Shown here in pieces: positions 43,302 through 52,055 of a DNA stretch of 64,000 nucleotides. The DNA is from Mesorhizobium sp. M8A.F.Ca.ET.218.01.1.1 (GTDB taxonomy: Bacteria > Pseudomonadota > Alphaproteobacteria > Rhizobiales > Rhizobiaceae). Made by a program: the position numbers and the translations under genes. Each line of letters begins with the position of its first letter. The stretch's first letter is position 1. Where the stretch lies: assembly GCF_004791165.1 (NCBI RefSeq), contig NZ_SRUZ01000007.1, positions 1 to 64,000 on the forward strand. The letters are read 5' to 3'. The notes under the pieces are model-generated. The model made no database searches. It was not told where the DNA came from and was given only the letters and a program-made list of their open reading frames with translations.

Positions 43302-43508
43302 GGAAGGCGAGGTAAGCATGGGAACGACACCCCTCGCCAGACGTTAGCTGTTACCAAGGTGGGGACGCGGGGCGAATAACCCGATCAAGACGTGGCAGGG
43401 GTGCTTGCCTTGCAAAGCGTTATTTCCTGCCATTCCAGAAACTCGAAGAATTTTTTGGGAATGCGAAGCATATCCGCGTTGATAGTTTCGCTTAAATATC
43501 CAACAAAT

Positions 43509-43536
43509 TGTGGCATATTGTTGGTGGAATGCCACA
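43509..43536. promoter_or_regulatory. inverted repeat upstream of the DUF1236 gene
   Basis: TGTGGCAT (about 43509-43516) and ATGCCACA (43529-43536) form an 8-bp inverted repeat with a 12-base spacer in an AT-rich promoter-like region, about 85-110 bases upstream of the DUF1236 start. It could be an operator. No regulator can be named. Confidence 0.4.
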
Positions 43537-43621
43537 TTCATTTCACATATAGGGATGGAACCTCCGAGTTGCGTGAGAGTTTTTGCTTGAGGCGGAGCAA
43601 TTACGAATCATGGAGGTTGTC

Positions 43622-43921
43622 ATGAAACATTATCTTACGAGTGCCGCGGCTGCCATCGTCCTGCTGGGCGGCGTCGGCGCGGCTTTGGCGGACACCATCG
43701 TGGTCCAGCCGGAACAGGAAACGGTCGTTCGTGAATACGTCAAGAAGGAGCCGCTGGCGTCGGTGAACCTTCTGGGCGTCGAACTCAAGCTCGGCTCGTC
43801 CGTGCCGGACAAGGTCGAACTGCGTGAAGTTCCCAACGTGAAGTACCGCGTCGCGGTGATCAACGATCAGACCGTGCTGGTGGACCCCGACACCCGTCAG
43901 ATCGTTGAAGTTCTTCACTGA
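43622..43921 (+). CDS. small exported DUF1236 protein
   Basis: A 99-residue protein with a signal peptide (KHYLTSAAAAIVLLGGVGAA, cleavage after ALA near 22) and a mature DUF1236 domain: VVREYVKKEPL, GSSVPDKVELREVP and the terminal YRVAVINDQTVLVDPDTRQI. DUF1236 proteins are small periplasmic proteins common in Rhizobiales with no established role. GGAGG nine bases upstream of ATG 43622 sets the start. A strong terminator follows directly. Confidence 0.88.
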   Translation: MKHYLTSAAAAIVLLGGVGAALADTIVVQPEQETVVREYVKKEPLASVNLLGVELKLGSSVPDKVELREVPNVKYRVAVINDQTVLVDPDTRQIVEVLH

Positions 43922-43940
43922 TCCGTCTCACGCATCAGGC

Positions 43941-43981
43941 AAAAAGCCCATCACCGATTTAACTCGGTGATGGGCTTTTTT
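43941..43981. terminator. strong bidirectional terminator
   Basis: The 17-bp stem AAAAAGCCCATCACCGA (43941-43957) / TCGGTGATGGGCTTTTT (43964-43980) serves the DUF1236 gene on the plus strand and the convergent YghU gene on the minus strand. Confidence 0.92.
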
Positions 43982-44006
43982 GCGTCGGGCACAGCTACCC
44001 TGAAAT

Positions 44007-44873
44007 CTACTCGGCGGCCAGATTGTCCTGCGTCCTGGTGTCGAAGTCGCTGGCATCATGGCGCTCGTGCAACTGCATGGCCGGTTCGCCGAACGCGCGG
44101 TTGACCATGCGGCCGCGCTTTACCGCGGGGCGTTCATCGATCGCTTTCGCCCAGCGCTGCACGTTCTTGTAGTCCTGCACCGACAGGAACTCCCCGGAAT
44201 CATTATACATCCTGCCGAGCGCCAGCCCACCATACCAGGGCCAGACCGCCATGTCGGCGATGGTGTAATCCTTGCCGCCGAGATATTCGGTCTCGGCCAG
44301 CCGGCGATCGAGAACGTCCATCTGACGCTTCACCTCCATCGAGAAACGGTCGATGGCATATTCGAACTTTTCCGGCGCATAGGCATAGAAATGGCCGAAC
44401 CCGCCACCGAGATAGGGGGCCGAGCCCATCTGCCAGAACAACCAGGACAGGACTTCGGCGCGGGCCGGCTGTTCGGCCGGCAGGAACGGACCGAACTTTT
44501 CGGCGAGATAGACCAGGATCGAGCCGGATTCGAAAACGCGCACCGGCGTCTTGCCGCTGTGGTCCATCAGCGCGGGAATCTTGGAATTGGGATTGACCTC
44601 GACAAAGCCGCTGCCGAACTGGTCGCCATCGTTGATGCGGATCAGCCATGCGTCGTATTCGGCGCCCTTGTGGCCAAGCGCCAGGAGCTCTTCCAGCATC
44701 ACCGTCACCTTGACGCCGTTCGGCGTCGCCAGCGAATAAAGCTGCAGCGGATGCTTGCCGACGGGCAAATCCTTGTCATGCGTCGGACCGGCGATCGGGC
44801 GGTTGATGCTGGCAAAGGTGCCACCATTGGCTTTGTTCCAGGTCCAAACTTTCGGCGGGGTGTATTCGGTCAT
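44007..44873 (-). CDS. yghU: YghU-type glutathione transferase (disulfide-bond reductase)
   Basis: A 288-residue GST of the Nu class, matching the length and pattern of E. coli YghU. The thioredoxin-like domain has QLYSLATPNGVKVTVMLEEL (Thr/Asn glutathione site) and VNPNSKIPALMDHSG; the SNAIL-type FESGSILVYLAEKFG follows; the C-terminal helical domain begins EVLSWLFWQMGSAPYLGGGF. These enzymes bind two glutathiones and have disulfide reductase and organic peroxidase activity. It is monocistronic and convergent with DUF1236. Confidence 0.92.
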   Translation of the reverse strand: MTEYTPPKVWTWNKANGGTFASINRPIAGPTHDKDLPVGKHPLQLYSLATPNGVKVTVMLEELLALGHKGAEYDAWLIRINDGDQFGSGFVEVNPNSKIPALMDHSGKTPVRVFESGSILVYLAEKFGPFLPAEQPARAEVLSWLFWQMGSAPYLGGGFGHFYAYAPEKFEYAIDRFSMEVKRQMDVLDRRLAETEYLGGKDYTIADMAVWPWYGGLALGRMYNDSGEFLSVQDYKNVQRWAKAIDERPAVKRGRMVNRAFGEPAMQLHERHDASDFDTRTQDNLAAE

Positions 44874-44968
44874 GTCGGCTCTCGTATCGTGGGAAGGATG
44901 GGCAGGTCACCCATAGCTAGGGCTGCGGAGAAGGAAGTTCAACTTGTGTTGAACTATTGTCAATGTCA

Positions 44969-45097
44969 GCGCCGCCCCTCATTGTCCTGCCGGACATTTC
45001 CCCCCGTATAGTGACGGGGAGAAAGCGGCTGTCATCGGCGATTTCGCCAATTGTATACGGGGAGAAGGTGCCGGCAGGCGGATGAGGGGCGGCGCCA
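44969..45097. repeat. RIME-like inverted repeat
   Basis: GCGCCGCCCCTCAT (from 44969) is mirrored by ATGAGGGGCGGCGC ending at about 45096. Inside are the CCCCCGTATAGTGACGGGGA hairpin and the right half TATACGGGGAGAAGGTGCCG GCAGGCGG. This is the most complete copy of the short RIME type; fragments occur at 0.14, 2.18 and 6.33 kb. Confidence 0.88.
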
Positions 45098-45184
45098 GCC
45101 TAAAAGACGGTCTTTGTCGTCGGCCCTTGCACCCTCTTTGGCATGGCATACCTATATAGATATTACCTACAGGAAATGGATAGC

Positions 45185-46090
45185 ATGACCATCAATCCCA
45201 ATCCGCGCTCCGTCGTTGCCGTGCGGGCGACCGTTCCCGACGATGCCTTCACCGCCGGCGCCCTCGGCACGCTCAGGGAAGGCAGCGGCGTCGTCATCAG
45301 GGATGACGGGCTGGTGCTGACCATCGGCTATCTCATCACCGAGGCCGACGAGGTCTGGCTGACCGCGCATGACGGCCGCGTCATCCCCGCGCACGCGCTG
45401 GCCTACGACCAGGAATCGGGCTTCGGCCTCGTCCAGGCGCTGGCGCCGACCGGTCTGCCGGCGGTGGCGCTGGGCGATGCCGGCAAGGCCAGGATCGGCG
45501 ACGCAGTGGTGCTTGCCGACGGCATCGGCCGGGCGGTCGAGGCCAAGATCGTCACCAAGCAGGAATTCGCCGGCTACTGGGAGTATCTGCTCGACGAGGC
45601 GATCTTCATCGCGCCGGCGCATCCGTCCTGGGGCGGCGCGCCCTTGTTCAGCGCCGATGGCGCGCTGCTCGGCATCGGCTCGCTGCGCCTGCAGATGAGC
45701 CGCGCGGGCGAGGTTGCCGATATCAACATGGTGGTGCCGATCGACCTCTTGCCGCCGATCCTCGACGATCTGCTGACGCGGGGCCAGGTGGCCAAGCCGC
45801 CGCGCCCGTGGCTCGGCGCGCTGTCGGCCGAAAGCGACGGCAAGGTGGTGGTGATGAGCGTGACCGATGGTGGCCCGGCGGCCAAGGCCGGCCTGCGCGA
45901 AGGCGACGTCATCTCCGAGGTGCGCGACGGCGCCGTCGACGGGCTCGCCGATTTCTATCGCAAGCTGTGGGAAAGCGGCTCGGCGGGCGCCGAAATTCCG
46001 ATGCGGGTGGTGCGCGACGGCCGCGAAACCTGGCTGCGCGTCAAGTCCGCCGACCGCGGCAGTTTCCTGAAGAAACCGCAGCTGCAGTAG
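45185..46090 (+). CDS. trypsin-fold (S1C/DegP-like) protein with PDZ domain, apparently without catalytic triad
   Basis: A 301-residue protein with the DegP layout: a trypsin-like domain (residues about 10-195) and a PDZ domain (about 205-290: PWLGALSAESDGKVVVMSVT, GPAAKAGLREGDVISEV). The three catalytic positions seem replaced. The His motif TNxHVV is LTIGYLITEADEVW; the Asp motif is DQESGFGLVQ instead of D.AL.; the Ser motif GNSGGPL is HPSWGGAPLF. No signal peptide is seen. It may be a non-proteolytic binding protein. ATG 45185 is preferred, as the fold begins shortly after; ATG 45143 is an alternative. A LysR gene follows after 22 bases. Confidence 0.75.
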   Translation: MTINPNPRSVVAVRATVPDDAFTAGALGTLREGSGVVIRDDGLVLTIGYLITEADEVWLTAHDGRVIPAHALAYDQESGFGLVQALAPTGLPAVALGDAGKARIGDAVVLADGIGRAVEAKIVTKQEFAGYWEYLLDEAIFIAPAHPSWGGAPLFSADGALLGIGSLRLQMSRAGEVADINMVVPIDLLPPILDDLLTRGQVAKPPRPWLGALSAESDGKVVVMSVTDGGPAAKAGLREGDVISEVRDGAVDGLADFYRKLWESGSAGAEIPMRVVRDGRETWLRVKSADRGSFLKKPQLQ

Positions 46091-46112
46091 ATCGGACGAT
46101 TTCGGCCAGACG

Positions 46113-47081
46113 ATGCATCCAAGACTGCTCAGGACCTTCCTCGCGGTGGCGCGCAGCCGCAACATCACCCGCGCCGCCGAGGCGGTTCATCTCGCCCAAT
46201 CGAGTGTCAGCGACCAGATCCAGTCGCTGGAGGCCGAACTTGGCACTGCCTTGTTCACGCGCCCGAAATCAGGCCTGGAACTGACGCCGGCGGGGCTGGC
46301 GCTGAAGCCCATCGCCGAAGAATTGCTGCGGCTCGACGGTGAGGCACGGGCAGCAGTTCAGGCGGCATCTGGGCAGACAAGGGGCGTGCTGACCGTCGGC
46401 GCGCTCGAGACGATCGCCTCGGCCCGGCTGGCGCCCTGGCTGCCGGGATTCCAGGCCAGTCATCCCGATATCACCGTGCGGATGAAGGTGGCCGACAGCG
46501 GCACGCTGCTGCGCCAGCTGGAGGAGGGCGACATCGATGTCGCGTTCTGTTTCGATCGCCGCGACCTTTCGAACGGCGGCGCCGATCAACGCTTCGCCAG
46601 GCGCACGATAGCGGCCGAACCGCTGGCGCTTGTCGCCGCACCGGGGCAGAGCATGGTTCCGCGCGACCTGGCTGCCCTGGCGGCCAAGCGTTTCGTGGCA
46701 ACGGAGCCTGGATGCATCTATCGACACATGTTCGATATCGCCTTTGCCGAAGCGGGCATCGGCGCGCCGGAACTCGCCGCCGAAGTCGGCAGCATCGGCG
46801 CCATTGCGCGGCTGGTGGCTGCCGGCTCGGGGCTGGGCCTCGTTCCACGTCTCGCGGTCAGCGACGCGCTGGCGCGTGGTGATCTCACCGAACTGACATG
46901 GCCCGGTGAGATGCGGACGGCGTCGCTGACGATGATCTGGCGGCGCCGGCGCGTCCAACCGCCGGCACTCCGGCAACTGCTTGCCGCCGCGCGCGAAACG
47001 CTGGTGCCCGAAGGCTTGCTGGCTGGTTCAGGTCTTGAATCGGAGAGCCGCCCCAAGGTCTTGTTTCCAAACAATTCCTGA
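46113..47081 (+). CDS. LysR family transcriptional regulator
   Basis: A 322-residue LysR regulator. The N-terminal HTH is standard: LLRTFLAVARSRNITRAAEA then LAQSSVSDQIQSLEAELGTA. The effector domain (residues about 90-300) begins GVLTVGALETIASARLAPWL. It lies 22 bases after the trypsin-fold gene and is convergent with an SDR gene. It may control one of these or itself; nothing in the sequence points to a ligand. Confidence 0.9.
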   Translation: MHPRLLRTFLAVARSRNITRAAEAVHLAQSSVSDQIQSLEAELGTALFTRPKSGLELTPAGLALKPIAEELLRLDGEARAAVQAASGQTRGVLTVGALETIASARLAPWLPGFQASHPDITVRMKVADSGTLLRQLEEGDIDVAFCFDRRDLSNGGADQRFARRTIAAEPLALVAAPGQSMVPRDLAALAAKRFVATEPGCIYRHMFDIAFAEAGIGAPELAAEVGSIGAIARLVAAGSGLGLVPRLAVSDALARGDLTELTWPGEMRTASLTMIWRRRRVQPPALRQLLAAARETLVPEGLLAGSGLESESRPKVLFPNNS

Positions 47082-47098
47082 AGGGGCGGCGCTACTGT

Positions 47099-47827
47099 CT
47101 AGGCAAGGCGATGTCCGCCTTCGATATGCAGCGTCGTACCGGTCGCAAAGCCATTGCCCATCAGGAAGAAAATCGCGTCGGCGATATCGTCGGGATGGCC
47201 GATCCTGCCGACCGGCAGCCGCTCGGCCATCGCCGCAAGCGTCTCTGCCTTCCTGTCGCCCGCAACTTGCCCCCAGATCTCGGTGTCGACCCAGCCGGGC
47301 GAGACGGCGTTGACGCGGATCGGCGCGAGTTCCACCGCCAACGCCCGCACCAGCCCTTCGAGCGCGGCATTGACGGCGGCGACGACCGAGCCGCGCGGGG
47401 CCGGCCGGTAGGCTGCGATGCCGGAAACGAAGCTCATCGAGCCGCTCACCGCAAGCCGCGGCGCACCATGCTTGGCGAGCAGCAGCGGGCCGAAGAGCTT
47501 GCTGTCGACCACGCGTTGCGCAGCGTTCAGGTCAAGCTCCGGCAGTAGCCTATAGGCGCCTTCGATGTCGGCGGCGGTGCTGACGATATGGTCGAGGCTG
47601 CCGATCCCGGCAAACAACGCCGCGACCTGGTCTTCTCGCGTGATGTCGACAGCGGCAATGTGGAGGCCTGCGGGATTGCCCAGCGCCTCACGGGCCTGCC
47701 GCAGCCTGTCCTCGCGGCGCCCGGCGATGATGACTTCAGCGCCAGCCTCGACGCAACGCCTGGCCAGGGCCAGGCCCATGCCGGAGCCGCCGCCGGCGAT
47801 CAGGATTTTCTGGTTCGAAAGATGCAT
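47099..47827 (-). CDS. short-chain dehydrogenase/reductase (SDR)
   Basis: A 242-residue classical SDR. The NAD(P)-binding TGxxxGxG-type loop is IAGGGSGMGLALARRCVEAG (8-27). The active site deviates: the Ser is in VSGSMSFVSGIAAY, the Tyr follows in AAYRPAPRGS, and the Lys of YxxxK is replaced by Arg/Gly context (YRPAPRG). The C-terminal VSPGWVDTEIWG and HIEGGHRLA are typical. The changed YxxxK means that activity is uncertain. A VOC-family gene lies upstream on the same strand. Confidence 0.85.
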   Translation of the reverse strand: MHLSNQKILIAGGGSGMGLALARRCVEAGAEVIIAGRREDRLRQAREALGNPAGLHIAAVDITREDQVAALFAGIGSLDHIVSTAADIEGAYRLLPELDLNAAQRVVDSKLFGPLLLAKHGAPRLAVSGSMSFVSGIAAYRPAPRGSVVAAVNAALEGLVRALAVELAPIRVNAVSPGWVDTEIWGQVAGDRKAETLAAMAERLPVGRIGHPDDIADAIFFLMGNGFATGTTLHIEGGHRLA

Positions 47828-47980
47828 TTCGCTCTGCCTTTGCTGGATTGGGACAAGGGCAGGGGATTGGCAGGTCGATGCGGAAAGCGGAAACGGAACA
47901 AACCGATGGTGCTATCGGAGATGCCGATGGTTGGAGAGGGAGAGCTTGAACGCCGTCCCTGGGACAAGCTGTTCCCGGCT

Positions 47981-48325
47981 CTATTCCCGCTCGGCACTCG
48001 CGAACACCACGAGATTCCCGTCGGGATCGCGCATGCGCATGATCCAGAAATGGTCGGCCTCCTCGATTGGGCCGGGCTCAAGCCCATTATCCACCAGTCT
48101 CTGTCGCTCCGGCGCCAGAGGCAGCACGCCGAGCGTCAGCGTCGAGGTGCCGGCTTTCTGCTTGTCCTCGAACAACTGTACTTCGGCACTGTCGGTGAAT
48201 TGCCATTCGGCCAGCCCCGGCATCGGCCGGCGCAGCGGCGGCTTGCCGAAGAGTTTTTCGTACCAGCCGATGCTGGCGTCGAGGTCGGAGCAGCTGACAT
48301 GGGCGAAAATGGTTTCGATTGCCAT
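47981..48325 (-). CDS. VOC family (glyoxalase/bleomycin-resistance fold) protein
   Basis: A 114-residue VOC protein: IETIFAHVSCSDLDASIGWY at the N-terminus, LAEWQFTDSAEVQLFEDKQK, and the C-terminal metal-site strand DHFWIMRMRDPDGNLVVFAS. Such proteins bind divalent metals and act as dioxygenases, glyoxalases or drug-binding proteins; the specific role here is unknown. GGAGG seven bases upstream of ATG 48325 sets this start. Confidence 0.85.
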   Translation of the reverse strand: MAIETIFAHVSCSDLDASIGWYEKLFGKPPLRRPMPGLAEWQFTDSAEVQLFEDKQKAGTSTLTLGVLPLAPERQRLVDNGLEPGPIEEADHFWIMRMRDPDGNLVVFASAERE

Positions 48326-48521
48326 CAGGAAACCTCCATCGGACCGTGCACTCTTGCCGCAACGCGGCACTGGATGGCACGTTCCGCTGTTTCCTGGCTG
48401 CGTGCTCCATTGCTGACGAAAGCTGACAGTGGGCCATGCGATAATGCCGGGAATCGCACGATGACGGAGGCAACATGATGTTGATGCAGGCGACAACAAT
48501 TCTAAACGGGCAGACCCGCTG

Positions 48522-49121
48522 ATGCCGCCGGTCAAGGTCGATCCCGACAAGGTCAGGGAATTCCCCGACGCGGACAGTTTTTACGCCTGGCTCGGCCAGC
48601 ACCATGCCACGGAAACCGAAGTGTGGATCAAGGTGCACAAGGTGGGGTCGGGACTGAAATCGATCACGCCGAAGGAAGCGATCGACGTCGTGCTGTGCTT
48701 CGGCTGGATCGACGCGGTGCGCAAGGGATTGGACGAGAATAGTTTCCTGCAGCGCTACACACCGCGCGGCAAAAAGAGCATCTGGAGCAAGATCAACGTC
48801 GACAATGTGGCGCGGCTGGTCGAGGAGGGCCGCATGACCGCGCATGGGCTGAGGGAGGTCGAGGCGGCCAAGGCCGACGGGCGCTGGGCGCGCGCCTATG
48901 GCAGCGGCAAGGAGATGAAAATCCCCGACGATCTGCAAGCGGCGATCGACGCCGAGCCGGCGGCGAAGGCGATGCTGGAAAAACTCAGCGCGCAGAACCG
49001 CTTCTCGCTTGCCTTCCGCACCCACAACATGAAGACCGAGGCTGGCCGCAAGAAGAAGATCGAGACCTTCGTGGCGATGCTGAAGCGCGGCGAGACGATC
49101 TATCCGCAGGGGAAGAAGTAG
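48522..49121 (+). CDS. YdeI/OmpD-associated family protein
   Basis: A 199-residue protein of the YdeI family (bacteriocin-protection, YdeI/OmpD-associated): EFPDADSFYAWLGQHHATET, EVWIKVHKVGSG, KEAIDVVLCFGWIDAVRKGL, YTPRGKKSIWSKIN. In enterobacteria YdeI has been linked to peptide resistance; here the role is unknown. Its 3' end overlaps the convergent LysR gene by 22 bases. Confidence 0.85.
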   Translation: MPPVKVDPDKVREFPDADSFYAWLGQHHATETEVWIKVHKVGSGLKSITPKEAIDVVLCFGWIDAVRKGLDENSFLQRYTPRGKKSIWSKINVDNVARLVEEGRMTAHGLREVEAAKADGRWARAYGSGKEMKIPDDLQAAIDAEPAAKAMLEKLSAQNRFSLAFRTHNMKTEAGRKKKIETFVAMLKRGETIYPQGKK

Positions 49122-50071
49122 GGGTCCTCGGGCGCGGGAATGCGGGTCGATGGCTCGGGCGGCAAGGGTGCCGACGATGCCATGAAGATATCGCCGCGGA
49201 CGGCCTGGACAAGAAAGTCGAGGACTGTCGTCACACGCAACGGTATATTCCGGCGGGATGGGTAGACGACGTTGATCGGCAGGCGCGTCGGCGAAAAATC
49301 CGGCATCAGCTTGACCAGCCTGCCTGCTTCGATGTCCGCCCCGACCAGAATGTGGGAGAGCACCGCAAGCCCGGCTCCTCCCAGTGTCGCGCGATGAACG
49401 GCCATCGAATTGTTGGCGACAAGACGCGGCTCGATGCGCAGGACAACGTCGTCCGCTCCGCCTGAGAACGACCACGAACGGCCGTCGCCGGCACGGCTGT
49501 AGCAAATGCAGGCGTGATCCTTGATGTCTTGCGGCGTTCGCGGTGAGTCACGTCCCTTGAGATAGCTTGGCGAGGCCACCAGAAAGGCTGTCGTCCAGCC
49601 GATCCGGCGGCACACCAGGCTGCTGTCGCCGGCCGGCCCGAGGCGCACCTCGAGATCGATCGCGTTGGCGATGAGGTCCGAAGGCTCGTCCCGAAAGATC
49701 AGCTCGACATCCAGCGCCGGATGGCTCTCCAGCAGCCCCGCGAGGCGGTCGCCGATGAACAGGCCGAGCGGCGTGGGCAGGCTCAGCCGCACTTTTCCGG
49801 AGACTGTTGCCGTTTCGGCGCCGCTGGCCTGGCCGAGTGCCTCGACCGCTTCGAGGACGCGCAGCGCCATAGGCAACATCTGTTCACCCTCCGCCGTCAA
49901 GGCGAGCGCGCTCGTCGTGCGGTGCAGAAGGCGCGTCTTGAGATGCGCTTCCAGCGCCGAGACCTGCCGCGACACTGCCGGCTGCGTCAGATCGAGGTCG
50001 AGCGCAGCCGCCGAGAAGGATTTTGTCTGCGCCACCCGCAGGAACGTTCTCAACGCCGATACGACGTCCAT
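49100..50071 (-). CDS. LysR family transcriptional regulator
   Basis: A 323-residue LysR regulator: VVSALRTFLRVAQTKSFSAA, LDLTQPAVSRQVSALEAHLK for the HTH; the effector domain begins GKVRLSLPTPLGLFIGDRLA. ATG 50071 starts in the family's usual position; 50083 and 50095 are possible. It is divergent from the AhpD-like operon at 50199, with 127 bases between, a typical LysR-target arrangement, so it is a candidate activator of that operon along with the Rrf2 repressor at its far end. Confidence 0.9.
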   Translation of the reverse strand: MDVVSALRTFLRVAQTKSFSAAALDLDLTQPAVSRQVSALEAHLKTRLLHRTTSALALTAEGEQMLPMALRVLEAVEALGQASGAETATVSGKVRLSLPTPLGLFIGDRLAGLLESHPALDVELIFRDEPSDLIANAIDLEVRLGPAGDSSLVCRRIGWTTAFLVASPSYLKGRDSPRTPQDIKDHACICYSRAGDGRSWSFSGGADDVVLRIEPRLVANNSMAVHRATLGGAGLAVLSHILVGADIEAGRLVKLMPDFSPTRLPINVVYPSRRNIPLRVTTVLDFLVQAVRGDIFMASSAPLPPEPSTRIPAPEDPYFFPCG

Positions 50072-50147
50072 CCTCGCCCTCATACTTTTCGACATAAGCC
50101 TTATGTCCGCATCCTAGGCGGATGGCGCTTTACTGTCCAGATATTAC

Positions 50148-50183
50148 GGATATTTATTATCCTTAAGGACATAAGATATCCTC
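50148..50183. promoter_or_regulatory. operator-like repeats upstream of the AhpD-like operon (shared with Rrf2 promoter)
   Basis: GGATATTTATTATCC (50148-50162) is followed directly by TTAAGGACATAAGATATCCT (50163-50182). The latter matches TTAAGGATATGAAATATCCC at 53583-53602 in front of the Rrf2 gene at 16 of 20 positions. Both are in promoter positions. This is a good candidate operator for the Rrf2 protein. Confidence 0.65.
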
Positions 50184-50198
50184 AAAAAAGGAGAGACC

Positions 50199-50678
50199 AT
50201 GACACAGCGCCTCAACGCCGCCCAGCAATCGCCTGAACTGTTCAAGAAGCTCCTCGATTTCAGCATGGCCGAGGCACACAGCGCCATCGAGGAGAAGACC
50301 CGCGACCTCGTCCACATCAGGGCATCCCAGATCAATGGCTGCGCCTTCTGCCTCGACATGCATGTGAAGGAAGCCACGATCCACGGCGAGAGCGAGTTGC
50401 GCCTCCATCATCTCGCCGTCTGGCGGGAATCACCCCTTTTCGTTCCTCGTGAGCGGGCCGCCCTTGCCTGGACCGAAGCCGTCACCAAGCTCGCCGAAGG
50501 CGGTATTCCGGACGAACTCTATGAGCGCGTGCGCGGGCAGCTTTCGGAAAAGGAGATCTCCGACCTAACCTTCTCGGTCATGGCCATCAACGCCTGGAAC
50601 CGTGTCAGCGTCGCCTTCAAAACCGTGCCAGGCTCCGCGGACAAGCTCTACGGCCTCGACAAGGCTGGCCTGAACTAA
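50199..50678 (+). CDS. AhpD-like carboxymuconolactone decarboxylase family protein
   Basis: A 159-residue all-helical protein of the AhpD/CMD family. The redox motif is QINGCAFCLDMHVKEA, with Cys 48, Cys 51 and His 55. Members with CxxC act as alkylhydroperoxidase-like disulfide reductases. AAAGGAGAG precedes ATG 50199. It is the first gene of a four-gene run with an NmrA-type protein, a cupin and an MscS channel. The promoter carries the presumed Rrf2 operator. A response to oxidative or electrophile stress is the likely context. Confidence 0.9.
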   Translation: MTQRLNAAQQSPELFKKLLDFSMAEAHSAIEEKTRDLVHIRASQINGCAFCLDMHVKEATIHGESELRLHHLAVWRESPLFVPRERAALAWTEAVTKLAEGGIPDELYERVRGQLSEKEISDLTFSVMAINAWNRVSVAFKTVPGSADKLYGLDKAGLN

Positions 50679-50744
50679 AACCCTTCCTTTCGGCTGACCA
50701 TCAATCGACGCGGCGCGAGATCTCGGCCGCAAACGGAGACCATC

Positions 50745-51521
50745 ATGAAAATCGTCATCATCGGAGGCACCGGCCTCATCGGTTCCAAGACCACTGAACG
50801 CCTCCGCAAGCAGGGCAGCGAGGTGATCGCCGCCGCGCCGAACACCGGCGTCAACACCGTCACCGGCGAAGGCCTGCAGGAGGCACTCGAAGGCGCCGAA
50901 GTGGTGATCGACCTCGCCAACTCCCCGTCCTTCGAGGACAAGGCGTCGATGGACTTCTTCACCACGTCAGGCCGCAACCTGCTCGCCGCCGGCAAGGCCG
51001 CGGGCGTCAGGCACCATATCGCGCTCTCGGTTGTCGGCACCGAACGCCTGCAGGACTGCGGCTATTTCCGCGCCAAGCTCGTCCAGGAAAATCTGATCAA
51101 GGCGTCCGGCATTCCCTACACCATCGTTCATTCGACGCAATTCATGGAGTTCCTGGCCGGCATCGCCAAGTCGGGCACGGTCGGCGAGGCCGTGCACCTG
51201 TCGCCGGCCTATGTACAGCCCATCGCGTCCGACGACGTCGCCGATGTGATGGCCGGGGTCGCGCTCGCCGCGCCGATCAACGGCATGATCGAGATCTCGG
51301 GGCCCGACCGTGTGCGGATGAGCGAACTCGTCGCCCGCTACCTCAAGGCTGTCGGCGATCCTCGCGAGGTCGTGGCCGATCCGGAGGCGCTCTACTTCGG
51401 CGCGAGGCTGAACGACACTTCGCTGGTCTCCGACGACAATCCGCGCCTTGGCCACATCACGTTCGAGCAGTGGTTCGCCGCCTCGGCGCGGAAATCACCG
51501 CCGGCAAACGCGGCGGCCTAG
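50745..51521 (+). CDS. NmrA-like NAD(P)H-binding protein
   Basis: A 258-residue atypical SDR. The Rossmann loop is KIVIIGGTGLIGSKTTERLR (residues 2-21). VVIDLANSPSFEDK and HHIALSVVGTERLQDCGYFR replace the catalytic area, and the YxxxK motif is absent, as in NmrA/TMR-type proteins; it may be a reductase of quinones or a redox sensor. It follows the AhpD-like gene by 66 bases in the same operon. Confidence 0.87.
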   Translation: MKIVIIGGTGLIGSKTTERLRKQGSEVIAAAPNTGVNTVTGEGLQEALEGAEVVIDLANSPSFEDKASMDFFTTSGRNLLAAGKAAGVRHHIALSVVGTERLQDCGYFRAKLVQENLIKASGIPYTIVHSTQFMEFLAGIAKSGTVGEAVHLSPAYVQPIASDDVADVMAGVALAAPINGMIEISGPDRVRMSELVARYLKAVGDPREVVADPEALYFGARLNDTSLVSDDNPRLGHITFEQWFAASARKSPPANAAA

Positions 51522-51558
51522 GCCCGGGATACCGCTCAATGGAAAAAGGAGTTTTCAA

Positions 51559-51987
51559 ATGATCAAGTCAATCGTCGCCGCCCTCGTCGTGACGGCAGCC
51601 CTGGCCGGCCCGGCCGGCGCCACGCAAGCCCCTCGCACTGGCGAGAAGGCGGCCAAGGTCACCCTTGTCTATGAGCATGAACTGCCGAATGTTGCGGGCA
51701 AGAGCATCAAGGGCATCCTCGTCGAATATGGTCCCGGCGGTTACTCGCCGGCGCATACCCATCCGAGTTCCGCCTTCATCTACGCGACGGTTCTGGAAGG
51801 CTCGATCCGCAGCCAGGTCAATGATGGTCCGGTCAAGGTCTACAAGGCCGGCGAGAGCTTTTCGGAGATGCCGGGCGATCGCCACAGCGTGAGCGAGAAC
51901 GGCAGCAAGACGAAACCCGCAAAGCTGCTGGCTGTCTTCGTGGTCGATACCGCGCAGAAGGAACTGACCTATCCGGTCAAGAAGTAG
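51559..51987 (+). CDS. exported cupin-domain protein
   Basis: A 142-residue protein with a signal peptide (KSIVAALVVTAALAGPAGAT) and one cupin barrel: GYSPAHTHPSSAFIYATVLE has the HxH...E-type metal ligands, GESFSEMPGDRHSVSENGSK the second motif with His. A periplasmic enzyme or binding protein of unknown substrate. GGAG lies 10 bases upstream. Third gene of the AhpD-like operon. Confidence 0.88.
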   Translation: MIKSIVAALVVTAALAGPAGATQAPRTGEKAAKVTLVYEHELPNVAGKSIKGILVEYGPGGYSPAHTHPSSAFIYATVLEGSIRSQVNDGPVKVYKAGESFSEMPGDRHSVSENGSKTKPAKLLAVFVVDTAQKELTYPVKK

Positions 51988-52055
51988 GCGCAAGCGGCCG
52001 GACGCCATTCCTGGCGGCGGGCCCTGCCAGCAAATTCAATCCTGTCGGAGGACCC

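Noticed and set aside
43511..43526. Sigma-54 promoter (TGGCAT-N5-TGGT) before DUF1236
   Set aside because: The -12 element TTGCA/T is missing and the -24 element is imperfect.
4006..45097. CTCCCC/GGGGAG repeats as CRISPR
   Set aside because: Copies are scattered singly or as inverted pairs far apart, with no regular spacers or cas genes.
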